Origin: Actinacidiphila acidipaludis
GTDB lineage: Bacteria > Actinomycetota > Actinomycetes > Streptomycetales > Streptomycetaceae
Reading direction: 5' to 3'
Length of the DNA: 64,000 nucleotides
NCBI RefSeq assembly: GCF_019890725.1
Contig: NZ_JAINZZ010000025.1
Coordinates: 42,018-106,017 of the forward strand
Shown: piece by piece, positions 17,037 to 26,672 of the stretch
Layout: every line of letters begins with the position of its first letter
Position numbering within the stretch: the stretch's first letter is position 1
Notes under the pieces: model-generated
Seen by the model: the letters and a program-made list of their open reading frames with translations, nothing else
Told to the model about the DNA's origin: nothing
Database searches by the model: none
Made by a program: the position numbers and the translations under genes

Positions 17037-17375
17037 TCAGGCGGCCGGGTCGTGCATGATCTCCCGGACCTCCTGGGCGCAGCGGCAGGCGGCAGCGAAC
17101 TTGGCGGCCCATTTCAGCGCGTCCTCGCGTGAGGGCACATCGATGATCGAGAACCCGCCGATGACCGCCTTGGTCTCCGGGAACGGGCCGTCGGCGACGG
17201 TCCCGTCGGTGGCCACGACGCTCGCCCGCTGGCTCTGCAGCCCGCCGCCGAAGACCCACACCCCGGCGTCCTTCGCCTCCCGCAGCACGGCGTGCGCGGC
17301 TTTGTCCACCTCGGGCAGATCCTCCTCGGGGAACGTCATCGCGCCGTCATCGAACGAGATCAGATACCGCGTCAT
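17037..17375 (-). CDS. YciI-family (YCII-related) protein
   Basis: 112 residues of the YCII fold: MTRYLISFDDGAM start, a central GVWVFGGGLQSQRASVVATDG strand-turn and the FPETKAVIGGFSIIDVPSREDALKWAAKF ferredoxin-like core. The family includes small dimeric proteins tied to dehalogenation or ECF regulation, with most members uncharacterised. The ATG at 17375 follows a GAGGGAG ribosome site; upstream in-frame codons are Arg-rich and non-coding in character. First gene of a two-gene unit with the cupin. Confidence 0.83.
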   Translation of the reverse strand: MTRYLISFDDGAMTFPEEDLPEVDKAAHAVLREAKDAGVWVFGGGLQSQRASVVATDGTVADGPFPETKAVIGGFSIIDVPSREDALKWAAKFAAACRCAQEVREIMHDPAA

Positions 17376-17486
17376 CCCTGGCTCCCTCGACCGTGGGCCC
17401 CTTCGGCCGCCTCTCACCCTACGGGCACGGTCTGACACGGCGGTGCGGCTTCGGTTGCGACACTCGGGGAGCCGGCCGTGGCCCTC

Positions 17487-18545
17487 CTACGCGTGCTCGG
17501 TGGGCGAACGGCCGCGGGAGCCGGCACGTGCGGGGCTGGGCAGTTCTCCCGAGCCGCGGGGGATCAGCGTGGTGGGCACGATCACCGTCCGTGCGCGGGA
17601 ACGGTCACCCCGGAGACGATCGAGGGCGGTCTTGCCCGCCGACTGGCCCATCGCCTTCGGGTCCTGGGCGATGACGGTGAGAGCGGGCTGCAGCGTCTCG
17701 GCCATCGGCACGTCGTCGAAGGCGACGACGGCCACGTCCCTCCGCCCGCGACGGGCCAGTTCGCTGACCACGCCGATGGTCATGAAGTTGTTTCCCGTCA
17801 GCAACGCGCTGGGCGGGTCCTTGAGTTCGAGCAGCCGCGCGGTCTGTTCCGCCGCCTCCGCGGGATGGTGGGCGTCCGTCACCAGCTGCCGGCTGTACGG
17901 CAGAGAGGCGCTCACCAGCGCGTCCCGGTAGCCGGCCAGGCGCTCCCGCCGGGTGTAGAGCGCGGCCGGCACGTCGCCGACGAAGCCGATCCTGCGGTGG
18001 CCGGCGGCGATGAGGTGAGCCACTCCCTCCCGCGCGCCGGAGCGGTTGGAACTGACCACGGTGTCGCTGGTCAGGCCGTTGCCGGGGCGGTCGATGAAGA
18101 TGACCGGCATACCGGCGGCGCGCGGCGCCTTCAGGTGCGCATGGTCGGCGCCCACCGAGGGCACCACCATCAGCACGCTCACCCGGCGGGCCATGAACGT
18201 CCGGGTCAGGGTGGCTTCGCGGTCCGCGTCGTCCTCGGAGGAACCCATGAGCAGCATCAGCCCGGTCTCGTGGACGACCTCCTCGATTCCGGCCGCCACA
18301 GCGCCGAAGAAGGGGTTGCTGAGATCGGGCACCACCAGGCCGACGGTCGTGTCGGCTCCGCCCGTACGGGTGCTGCGCGCCATCAGGTTCGGCTGGAAGC
18401 CGAGTTTCTCGACGGCGGCCAGCACTCGCTTGCGTGTCTCCGCGGAGCTGGGGCCGTCCTCGTTGAGGACCCGGGAAACCGTCTTGGCGCTGACGCCCAC
18501 CTCGCGGGCGACATCGGCGAGCGTGGGGCGGCGGAGGGGCCTCAT
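17487..18545 (-). CDS. LacI-family regulator of the fructan module
   Basis: 352 residues: N-terminal LacI helix-turn-helix (TLADVAREVGVSAKTVSRVLNEDG) with hinge helix (NLMARSTR), then a periplasmic-binding-protein-like sensor domain (TTVGLVVPDLSNPFFGAVAAGIEE). It lies at the end of the fructose-type ABC gene set but is separated from it by a strong hairpin (18571-18602), so it is probably transcribed separately. By position it is the best candidate for binding the TGTCATCGATGACA pairs at 21640-21668 and 22873-22902. The start at 18545 has AAAGGTGG upstream. Effector likely fructose or a fructose phosphate (inference). Confidence 0.88.
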   Translation of the reverse strand: MRPLRRPTLADVAREVGVSAKTVSRVLNEDGPSSAETRKRVLAAVEKLGFQPNLMARSTRTGGADTTVGLVVPDLSNPFFGAVAAGIEEVVHETGLMLLMGSSEDDADREATLTRTFMARRVSVLMVVPSVGADHAHLKAPRAAGMPVIFIDRPGNGLTSDTVVSSNRSGAREGVAHLIAAGHRRIGFVGDVPAALYTRRERLAGYRDALVSASLPYSRQLVTDAHHPAEAAEQTARLLELKDPPSALLTGNNFMTIGVVSELARRGRRDVAVVAFDDVPMAETLQPALTVIAQDPKAMGQSAGKTALDRLRGDRSRARTVIVPTTLIPRGSGELPSPARAGSRGRSPTEHA

Positions 18546-18570
18546 GGACCACCTTTCTGCGTTACGGTCT

Positions 18571-18602
18571 CGGGCCCGGCGCGCGGGCACGCGCCGGGCC
18601 CG
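18571..18602 (-). terminator. 13-bp GC hairpin between the ABC ATPase and lacI genes
   Basis: CGGGCCCGGCGCG pairs perfectly with CGCGCCGGGCCCG around a 6-nt loop. It lies 22 bases after the stop of the ATPase gene and would end or attenuate the transporter transcript before lacI. Confidence 0.75.
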
Positions 18603-18623
18603 TGGTGCACGTGGGGGGCTGGG

Positions 18624-19546
<923 letters not shown>

Positions 19547-19550
<4 letters not shown>

Positions 19551-20542
19551 CGTGTCCTCTTCCGTGAGAGCTGGTCGACGGTGACCGCGAGAATCACCAG
19601 GACGCCGGTGACGAGCGTCTGGTAGACGGATGAGACGCCCATGAGCTGCAGGCCGTTGCGGAAGACCCCGACGATGAGCACGCCGACGAACGTGCCGAGG
19701 ACCGTGCCGCGTCCACCGAACAGACTGGTGCCTCCGAGCACGACCGCGGTGATGCTGTCGAGGTTCTCCGTCTGTCCGGCCTGCGGGTCGCCGACGCCGG
19801 TCCGTGACACCAGCAGCAGCGCGGCCACGCCGTAGACGAGCCCGGCCACCGCGTAGACGCCGACGGTCAGGCGGGTGACCCGGATACCGCTCAGGCGCGC
19901 GCTCTCCGCGCTGTTGCCGAGCGCGTAGACGTGCCGTCCCCACCCGGTGCCGTTGAGCGCGTAGGCGAAGACGAGGAAGAGCGCGACCGTGACGAGCGAC
20001 CCGTAGGTCACGTCCGTCCTGCCGAGCGGGAAGGTCCTGCCCAGCGCGGTGAGCGGGCCCGGCAGCCCGGTGACCGTCTGCTCGTCGGAGTAGATGTGGG
20101 TCAGCGCGAACGCGATGTTGAGCATGCCCAGGGTGACGATGAACGGCGGCAGCGGCACGAGCCGGACCAGCAGGCCGTTGACCAGCCCGAATCCGCCGCA
20201 GACCAGGATCCCGATCGCGATGGCCACGAGGGGCGGCAGGCCCGAGTCCACCGCGAGCTTGGCCAGCAGAATGCTGCCGAAGGCCATGACGGCGCCGCAG
20301 GACAGGTCGATACCCGCGGTCAGGATGATGAGCGTCTGGCCGATGGCGAGGGTGCCGACCACCATGACCTGCTGAAGGATCAGCGAGAAGTTCCCGCCGG
20401 ACAGGAACTGGTCGGTGGACAGGGAGAAGAACACCGAGGCGAGGACCAGAGCGGCGAACGGACCCGCCGCCGGCGCGCTGAACAGCCGGCGCGCGATCGC
20501 CGGCTCCTTCGCTCGGATCAGGGGCGTGGTGGAGGCAGTCAT
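19547..20542 (-). CDS. sugar ABC transporter permease (fructose/ribose type)
   Basis: 331 residues, about ten membrane helices, with the CUT2 permease signatures TAGIDLSCGAVMAFGSI and SITAVVLGGTSLFGGRGTVLGTFVGVLIVGVF. Likely a homodimeric channel partnering the ATPase encoded immediately downstream (ATGA overlap). The start at 20542 has an AAGGAAG ribosome site; an upstream GTG-type extension would add an implausible Arg/Thr-rich tail. The binding-protein gene ends 43 bases upstream of its start. Confidence 0.9.
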
Positions 20543-20585
20543 CAGCTTCCTTGTACGAAGGGGTCGAAGGAGGACGGGCCGGTGC

Positions 20586-21593
20586 TCAGCCCCAGCAGTT
20601 CTGCAGGCCGAAGCCGGTGTCCTTGGCGTCGATGCCCGTCTGCGGATGGTCGGTGATGAGGTTGACACCGGTGTCGGTGTATCCACTCGCCTTCGTGCCG
20701 GTCTTCCCGTACGCGGCCACCGCCTTGACGCCGTCGGCGGCCATCTTCAGCGGGTACTGCTGCGCCGTGGCCGCGATCCTGCCGTCCTTGACCGCCTGGA
20801 CGCCGCTGCAGCCGCCGTCGATCGCGACGATCATGACGTCCTTCTCGCGGCCCTTGGCCTTGATCGCGGTGTAGGCGCCCAGCGCCGCCGGCTCGTTGAT
20901 GGCGTAGACGAGGTTGATGTCGGGTGACTTCTGCAGGCAGGTCTCCATGGCGGCCTGACCCTTCGCCTGGTCGCCCCCGGTGTCCTGGGAGCAGACGATC
21001 GAGGGGTCGGAGTCGGAGACGCCGAAGCCCTTGACGAACCCGTTGTGCCGTTGGACGCCGACCGAGACCCCCGGCGCCAGGTCCATGGTGGCGATCTTCG
21101 CCTGCCTGCCCGCCATGGCGGCCTTGGCGTACGCGCCGATCAGCTCGCCGGCCTTCTCGTTGTCGGTGGCGAACAGGGCGTCGGCGGCGCTCTGCGGTTC
21201 CAGCGGCGTGTCCAGCGCGATCACCAGCACGCCCTTGGCACGGGCCTTCTGGATCGCGGGCACGATGGCCTTGGAGTCGCTCGGCGTGATGAGCACGCCC
21301 TTGACGCCGGCGGCGACCATGTTCTCCAGCGCGGTCACCTGCCCGCTGTTGTCGCCGTCGAACTTGCCGGCGGCCGTCATCAGCGAGACACCCTCGCTCT
21401 TGGCGGCCTGCTCGGCGCCCTGCTTCATCTTCACGAAGTACGGGTTGGTGTCGGTCTTCGTGATCAGCCCGACCTTGATCTTCCCGCCGTTGGAGGAGGA
21501 CGAGCCCGAGCCCGAACCGGAACCGCACGCGGCCAGGGTCAGGGCGAGGCAGGTGAGGCCGGCGGCGACGAACGGACGAGATCTGCGGAACAT
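20586..21593 (-). CDS. sugar-binding lipoprotein of the fructose-type ABC transporter
   Basis: 335 residues. Lipoprotein signal peptide with lipobox LAAC, a Gly/Ser linker, then a Peripla_BP_4 fold (KVGLITKTDTNPYFVKMKQGAEQAAK; IVAIDGGCSGVQAV). It captures a monosaccharide outside the membrane for the permease. First gene of the minus-strand transporter operon, preceded by GGGAG and by a double LacI operator at 21640-21668. FrcB-like by context. Confidence 0.9.
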   Translation of the reverse strand: MFRRSRPFVAAGLTCLALTLAACGSGSGSGSSSSNGGKIKVGLITKTDTNPYFVKMKQGAEQAAKSEGVSLMTAAGKFDGDNSGQVTALENMVAAGVKGVLITPSDSKAIVPAIQKARAKGVLVIALDTPLEPQSAADALFATDNEKAGELIGAYAKAAMAGRQAKIATMDLAPGVSVGVQRHNGFVKGFGVSDSDPSIVCSQDTGGDQAKGQAAMETCLQKSPDINLVYAINEPAALGAYTAIKAKGREKDVMIVAIDGGCSGVQAVKDGRIAATAQQYPLKMAADGVKAVAAYGKTGTKASGYTDTGVNLITDHPQTGIDAKDTGFGLQNCWG

Positions 21594-21638
21594 GGGTTCT
21601 CCCGGTGCGACAGACGGGCCGTGACGAGGGGTCAATGG

Positions 21639-21668
21639 GTGTCATCGATGACACTGTTATCGTTGACA
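21639..21668. promoter_or_regulatory. double LacI-type operator in the transporter/kinase divergent region
   Basis: TGTCATCGATGACA (21640-21653; perfect 16-bp palindrome with flanking G and C) is followed after one base by TGTTATCGTTGACA (21655-21668, 12 of 14 identical). Located between the binding-protein gene (minus) and the PfkB kinase gene (plus). The same element recurs before the GH32 gene. Confidence 0.85.
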
Positions 21669-21796
21669 CCCGGCTCCGAGAGATGATGGAGTCCCGCTCC
21701 GGCAGCGTCAATGCCCCACGCTGATCACGAGTTCGTAACACGACGGCACGCGGTCTGCGCCGCCTGTGCCGCCCTTACGCCCGGAGGAGAACCGTC

Positions 21797-22774
21797 ATGC
21801 AAGCATCACCGCAGGTCACCGTGCTCGGGGAATGTGTCGCCGACCTCCTCGCCGAACAGGACGACGGAGAAGCGGGATTGACGTTGCGCATGCTGCCCGG
21901 CGGCGGCCCGGCGAACACCGCGGTCGGGCTGGCCCGGCTGGGCACACCCTCCCGGCTGCTCGCCCGGGTGTCCGGCGACCTGTTCGGCCGGCGGATCCGC
22001 GCGCACCTGCTGAGCTCGGGGGTCGACCTGTCCGACGCGGTGGCCGCCCGTGAACCCAGCACCCTGGCCATCGCCGACATCGACCCCGAGGGCCAGGCCG
22101 CGTACACCTTTCACGCCCGGGGCACTGCCGACTGGCAGTGGACCGGCGCCGAGCTGGCCGCGGCCGGTGTGGGACGGTCGGCGTGCGTGCACTCCGGGTC
22201 GCTGGCCCTGACGCTCGACCCCGGCGGTGCGGCGGTGGAGGACTTCCTCGCGGCCGCCCGCGATCGCGCCACCGTCAGCATCGACCCCAACATCCGCACG
22301 TCACTGGTGGACGCGGAGCACTACCGGCGGCGACTGCCGGGGTGGTGCGCGCTCGCGGACATCCTGCGGCTGAGCGAGGACGACCTGCGCGAACTGCGTC
22401 CGTCGTCCGAACTGGGCGCCGCCTGTGCGGACTTGCATCGTGCCGGGGCCCGCCTGGTGGTGGTCACCCGGGGTGCCGACGGTGCCGTGGTCTCCCTGGA
22501 CGGCGCGCGGGCGACGATACCGGGCGTGGCCGTCGACGTCGTCGACACGGTCGGCGCCGGGGACTCGTTCACCTCCGGACTGCTGCACCGGCTCGGCGTC
22601 CGCGGACTGCTGGGCGGCCGGCTGGACGGGGCGACGCTCGACGACGTGGCCGACGCCTGCCGGTACGCCGCCCGTGTGGCCGCTCTGACCTGCTCCGTCG
22701 CCGGTCCGAACCCGCCCTGGGCGCACCAGGTCGACGCTGTCATGGATGACGTGGACTCACTGGCCGCACCGTGA
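21797..22774 (+). CDS. PfkB-family sugar kinase, probable fructokinase
   Basis: 325 residues. Ribokinase fold with the N-terminal GGGPANTAVGLARLG signature and the C-terminal DTVGAGDSFTSGLL with catalytic base Asp256. It phosphorylates a sugar with ATP in the cytosol. Placement between a fructose-type transporter and a fructan hydrolase, with shared operators, makes fructose the likely substrate. GGAGGAGAA sits at ideal distance before the ATG. Confidence 0.87.
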   Translation: MQASPQVTVLGECVADLLAEQDDGEAGLTLRMLPGGGPANTAVGLARLGTPSRLLARVSGDLFGRRIRAHLLSSGVDLSDAVAAREPSTLAIADIDPEGQAAYTFHARGTADWQWTGAELAAAGVGRSACVHSGSLALTLDPGGAAVEDFLAAARDRATVSIDPNIRTSLVDAEHYRRRLPGWCALADILRLSEDDLRELRPSSELGAACADLHRAGARLVVVTRGADGAVVSLDGARATIPGVAVDVVDTVGAGDSFTSGLLHRLGVRGLLGGRLDGATLDDVADACRYAARVAALTCSVAGPNPPWAHQVDAVMDDVDSLAAP

Positions 22775-22872
22775 TCCCCGTCGGGCGCGGCCCCAGAAAT
22801 TCGGTGACGACGTGTTGACGGGCTGCGCACGGCGGCCCCACGATCTGATCTCAGCCGGGTCTCGCCCACGCA

Positions 22873-22903
22873 TGTCATCGATGGCATGTGTCATCGATGA
22901 CAC
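22873..22903 (+). promoter_or_regulatory. double LacI-type operator before the GH32 gene
   Basis: TGTCATCGATGGCA (22873-22886) and the perfect TGTCATCGATGACA (22889-22902) lie 16 bp apart centre to centre, 41 bases before the GH32 start. They match the pair at 21640-21668, placing the secreted enzyme in the same regulon. Confidence 0.87.
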
Positions 22904-22943
22904 TCGGTCTCACGATTCATCGAGTCGAAAATGGTGAGGTGCA

Positions 22944-25349
22944 ATGCGTCGAAGAGCCCGCCGGATCTGGGTTCTCCTGGTCGCCCTCGCGGCCAGTCTG
23001 ACGGTCTTTCTGCCCGCAACGCCCGCGGCGGCGGGGACGGCATGGGACTATCCCGAGTTCCCGTACGCCCCCACCACCTACAGCGAGCCGTTCCGCGGTC
23101 AGTTCCACTTCAGTTCGCAGTCCGGGTGGATGAACGACCCGAACGGCCTGGTGTACGCGAACGGGGAGTACCACTTCTTCTACCAGCACAATCCGCACGG
23201 TCTGGCCTGGGACACGATGCACTGGGGCCACGCCACGAGCACCGACCTGGTGCACTGGACGCAGAAGCCGATCGCCATGGAGCCCGGAGTGCAGCCCGGC
23301 ACGCTCTTCTCCGGCGGGGGAGTCGTCGACCGGGACAACACCTCGGGGCTGAAGACCGATTCACTCGACCCCATCGTCGTCTTCTCCAACACCGACGGCG
23401 TCAGCGTCTACTACAGCAACGACAACGGGCAGAGCTTCCAGGCCTACGACAAGGGCCGCAAGGTCGTCACGGTGCCGGACGGCGTGACCAGCCGCGACCC
23501 CAAGGTGACCTGGGACGCGGCACGTCACCGCTGGGTGATGGTCTTCTGGTCCGACGAGGGCGGCAACGGCGTCAGCGTCTACACGTCGACCAACCTGACC
23601 GACTGGACCTTCGCCAGCCGGTATCACGCCCCCTGGCTGTTCGAGTGCCCCGACCTCTTCCCGCTGCCGCTGGACGGTGACACCTCGCGGCAGAAGTGGA
23701 TCCTGACCACCGCCTCCAGCCAGTACGTCGTGGGCGACTTCGACGGAACGACCTTCACCACCGATCAGAGCACTCCGCAGACGATGGTCAACGGCGACTT
23801 CTACGCCGCGGAGACGTTCACCGACACCCCGGACGGCGCGACCGTCCAGATGGGCTGGCAGCGCGGCAACCAGGGCAGCACCTGGACCGGTGACGCCTCC
23901 TTCCCCGTCGACCTCGGCCTGGTCAGCACGCCGGACGGCCCCCGCATCACGCGCACCCCCGTGAGCTCCCTGGCCTCGCTGGCCACCTCGCCCCAGACCT
24001 GGACCAACGAGAAGGTCACCGCGTCGGGCAACCTGTTGTCCGGCGTCCAGGCCGACACCTACGAGATCACCGCGCAGTTCGACGTCAAGAACACCACCGC
24101 CAAGCAGTTCGGATTCGACCTGCACGCCCGTTCCGACGGCTCGGCCGACCGCACCGTTCTGTACGACACCGCCGCGCAGACGCTCTACGGGCATCCGCTC
24201 AAGCCCCGGAACGGCAAGGTGACGATGCGCCTCCTCGTCGACCGCGGCCAGTTGGAGATCTTCGCCGACGACGGCCTGTACTCGGTGGCGGACACCGTCA
24301 ACTTCGACTCCTCGGCCGACAGCCAGGGCATCCGCCTCTACACCACCGGCGGCAGCGTCAAGCTCACCACGGCGACCTTCACGCGGCTCAACACCAGCTG
24401 GGGGACCGGTCAGTCGACACTGCAGAGCGATCTCTCCGGACCGTGGCACGCCGCGGGCGGCGCGTGGAGCGACGTCAGTGGAGGTAAGCAGGGCTCGTCC
24501 GGCGGCGACGGTTTCTATCTGAGCAACACCAGTGGCGGCGACGCCGTCTACCAGGGCGACATCACTCTGGGCACCGCCCAGGCCGCGGGCCTGACCTTCC
24601 ACGCGAACGCCTCAGGCGCGGGCTACACCGCCACCCTGGACAGGTCCGGCGTGGTCAAACTGTGGCGCCCCGGCAAGGACATCGCCACCTACGCCATGCC
24701 GATCACCGGCAGCCGCGCCTACCACGTCACAGTCCGCACCGACGGCACACGCATCCGCGTCTATCTCGACAACGCGGCCACTCCCGTCATCGACGCCACC
24801 GACAGCACCTACGCCAGCGGTCGCTTCGGTGCGAACGTCTTCAACGGACAGGCCACAGTGCAGAATCTCGACGTCGGTGACGGCGGCTTCCAGGCGTTCG
24901 CCTCCGGGGCGTGGACCCCGGTGAGCGGCACGTGGACGGTCACTCCGGCCGGCCTGCGCGGCAGTTCCTCCGGTGACGGCTTCTATCTCAGCGACCGCAC
25001 GGGCTCCGACTTCACCTATCAGGGCGATGTCTCGGTGACCAACGGGGCGGCCACCGGACTGACGTTCCGCGCCGGTGCCGACGGCGCGGGTTACACCGCC
25101 ACGCTCGACACGACGGGCGTCGTCAAACTGTGGCGCCCCGGCAAGGACATCGCCGTCCAGAGCACCCCGATCACGGAGGGACGCACCTACCATCTGAGGA
25201 TCCGGACGGACGGCGCCCGCATCCGTGTCTGGCTCGGCTCCGCCACCGACCCCGTCATCGACGCGACCGACACCACCTACACCAGCGGCCGCTTCGGAGT
25301 GAACGCGTTCGGCGGCAACGTGGTGGCCCAGAACCTCACGGTGTCCTGA
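22944..25349 (+). CDS. secreted GH32 levanase/inulinase with two C-terminal CBM66-like repeats
   Basis: 801 residues. Sec signal peptide ending near AAAG, then the five-bladed GH32 propeller with all three catalytic acids: Asp65 in WMNDPNG (nucleophile), Asp185 in RDPK and Glu234 in ECPDLF (acid/base). A GH32C beta-sandwich follows to about residue 490. The rest is two tandem domains of about 155 residues, both with GDGFYLS, GLTF, GYTATLD, VKLWRPGKDIA and SGRFG blocks, resembling the fructan-binding CBM66 of Bacillus levanase. Cleaves beta-fructosides outside the cell; released fructose feeds the adjacent transporter and kinase. Single-copy terminator follows. Confidence 0.9.
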   Translation: MRRRARRIWVLLVALAASLTVFLPATPAAAGTAWDYPEFPYAPTTYSEPFRGQFHFSSQSGWMNDPNGLVYANGEYHFFYQHNPHGLAWDTMHWGHATSTDLVHWTQKPIAMEPGVQPGTLFSGGGVVDRDNTSGLKTDSLDPIVVFSNTDGVSVYYSNDNGQSFQAYDKGRKVVTVPDGVTSRDPKVTWDAARHRWVMVFWSDEGGNGVSVYTSTNLTDWTFASRYHAPWLFECPDLFPLPLDGDTSRQKWILTTASSQYVVGDFDGTTFTTDQSTPQTMVNGDFYAAETFTDTPDGATVQMGWQRGNQGSTWTGDASFPVDLGLVSTPDGPRITRTPVSSLASLATSPQTWTNEKVTASGNLLSGVQADTYEITAQFDVKNTTAKQFGFDLHARSDGSADRTVLYDTAAQTLYGHPLKPRNGKVTMRLLVDRGQLEIFADDGLYSVADTVNFDSSADSQGIRLYTTGGSVKLTTATFTRLNTSWGTGQSTLQSDLSGPWHAAGGAWSDVSGGKQGSSGGDGFYLSNTSGGDAVYQGDITLGTAQAAGLTFHANASGAGYTATLDRSGVVKLWRPGKDIATYAMPITGSRAYHVTVRTDGTRIRVYLDNAATPVIDATDSTYASGRFGANVFNGQATVQNLDVGDGGFQAFASGAWTPVSGTWTVTPAGLRGSSSGDGFYLSDRTGSDFTYQGDVSVTNGAATGLTFRAGADGAGYTATLDTTGVVKLWRPGKDIAVQSTPITEGRTYHLRIRTDGARIRVWLGSATDPVIDATDTTYTSGRFGVNAFGGNVVAQNLTVS

Positions 25350-25372
25350 CCGCGCGCCGTCCGACCCTGCCC

Positions 25373-25407
25373 GCTGCCGTCCCCGGACGAACCCCGGGGG
25401 CGGCAGC
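25373..25407 (+). terminator. hairpin terminator after the GH32 gene
   Basis: A 14-bp stem, GCTGCCGTCCCCGG with CCGGGGGCGGCAGC, has one G-U pair and a 7-nt loop. It begins 23 bases after the stop codon. Confidence 0.78.
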
Positions 25408-25420
25408 GGACGTTTCCCCT

Positions 25421-25455
25421 CGCGGCACGCGGCACGCGGCACGCGGCACGCGGCC
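25421..25455. repeat. 7-nt tandem repeat, five units
   Basis: CGCGGCA is repeated four times head to tail, followed by a fifth unit CGCGGCC. Short tandem arrays like this can vary in copy number by slippage. It lies between the GH32 terminator and the sortase-substrate gene. Confidence 0.88.
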
Positions 25456-25597
25456 CGCAGGCAGGGCATGATCGCGACTTTGCCATCTCTTTACAGCACG
25501 GCCCGGGAGCGGTTCGTCTCTCCGTCTGATTGCACACCGCAAGCAGCCCGGCGTCCTCACCACAGGGGGCCCCGGGCCGAAGGACAGGAGAGTTCTC

Positions 25598-25975
25598 ATG
25601 CGCGCACGGTCCATCGTGGCCGCCGCGGTCTGCGCCGCGGCGCTGGCCACCGGCGGGGCCGGAACGGCCTTCGCCGACGGCGGTACGCCCGCACCCACGC
25701 CGTCGGCCACCGCCGCGGCCAGCACGCCGGCCCCCACCGCGTCGAGCGCCAACGGCTCCGCCAGCACCCCGGCGCCCGTCGCCTCGCCCACCGCGACGAC
25801 GCGCGGCGGCAACCAGGTCGGCACGATGCCCTCGGGCGCCCCCGACACCGGCGTGCCGACGCCGGCTTCCGGGTCGAACGCGGCGGAGACGGGCGCGCTG
25901 GCCGGGGCGGGCGTGCTCGTCCTCGGCGCGGGAGCGCTCGCGCTCCGGCGCCGCAGGCTCCAGGGCCGGGGCTGA
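25598..25975 (+). CDS. small secreted Pro/Thr/Ala-rich protein with a sortase-like C-terminal sorting signal
   Basis: 125 residues: Sec signal peptide (to about AFADGG), a low-complexity Ala/Pro/Ser/Thr wall-spanning stretch, then an AAETG pentapeptide, a hydrophobic helix (ALAGAGVLVLGAGALAL) and an RRRR tail. This is the layout of a cell-wall-anchored protein. The pentapeptide resembles the LAxTG motif used by actinomycete class E sortases but is degenerate. The sortase gene follows 3 bases later. AGGACAGGAGAG precedes the ATG. Confidence 0.78.
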   Translation: MRARSIVAAAVCAAALATGGAGTAFADGGTPAPTPSATAAASTPAPTASSANGSASTPAPVASPTATTRGGNQVGTMPSGAPDTGVPTPASGSNAAETGALAGAGVLVLGAGALALRRRRLQGRG

Positions 25976-25978
25976 CCC

Positions 25979-26620
25979 ATGGGGACGTCCCGGCCGATCG
26001 CGCTCGGCACCCTCGTCGCGGCCGCCTGTCTCACCGGTCTGCTCGCGGGGTGCGGTGGCGCGCCGAGCGCGGCACCCGCGGCGGCCGGGACGACCCGCCT
26101 TCCCTCCCCGGACGCCGGCTCGCGACCGTCCGCCGGCGCGGCGGCGCTCCGGCCGGCAGCCCGCTCGGTACCCGTGCGCCTCCAGATCCCGGACATCGCG
26201 GTCGACACCCCGGTGATGGGTCTGGGCCTGGCCTCCGACGGGACCGTCGAGGTGCCACCGGTCAGGGCGCACTCCCCGGCGGGCTGGTACCGGGGCTCGC
26301 CCACACCCGGCCAGATCGGGCCCTCGGTCCTCCTGGGACACGTCACCGTCGGGCGCTACGGAGACGGCGTCTTCCTGAAACTGTCCCGGCTGACGCCCGG
26401 AGCCCGCATCGTCGTCGGTCTGCGCGACGGCGTCTCCACCACGTTCACGGTGGACGCGGTGCGCACCGTCGCCAAGGACCGGTTCCCGACCCAGGCCGTC
26501 TACGGGAACACCGACCGTCCCGAGGTGCGCCTGATCACCTGCGGCGGCCCGCGCACCGGCAGCGGCTACCTCGACAATGTGATCGTCTTCGCGTCGCTGA
26601 CCGCCGTCACGCCGCCGTGA
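25979..26620 (+). CDS. class F sortase
   Basis: 213 residues. N-terminal membrane anchor, possibly lipidated (LLAGC), a Pro/Ala-rich linker and a sortase beta-barrel: RLQIPDIAVDTPVMGLGL, His121 in LLGHVTVG, catalytic Cys188 in LITCGG and a downstream Arg in GPRTGSGY. Sortases cleave a C-terminal sorting motif and transfer the protein to peptidoglycan. The adjacent 125-residue protein is the obvious candidate substrate. Class F sortases are common in Streptomyces but little characterised. Confidence 0.87.
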   Translation: MGTSRPIALGTLVAAACLTGLLAGCGGAPSAAPAAAGTTRLPSPDAGSRPSAGAAALRPAARSVPVRLQIPDIAVDTPVMGLGLASDGTVEVPPVRAHSPAGWYRGSPTPGQIGPSVLLGHVTVGRYGDGVFLKLSRLTPGARIVVGLRDGVSTTFTVDAVRTVAKDRFPTQAVYGNTDRPEVRLITCGGPRTGSGYLDNVIVFASLTAVTPP

Positions 26621-26672
26621 CGTCCCCCGCTGTGATGACCTTCCCCCCACCGAACCCTTCCTCTGGAGCACG

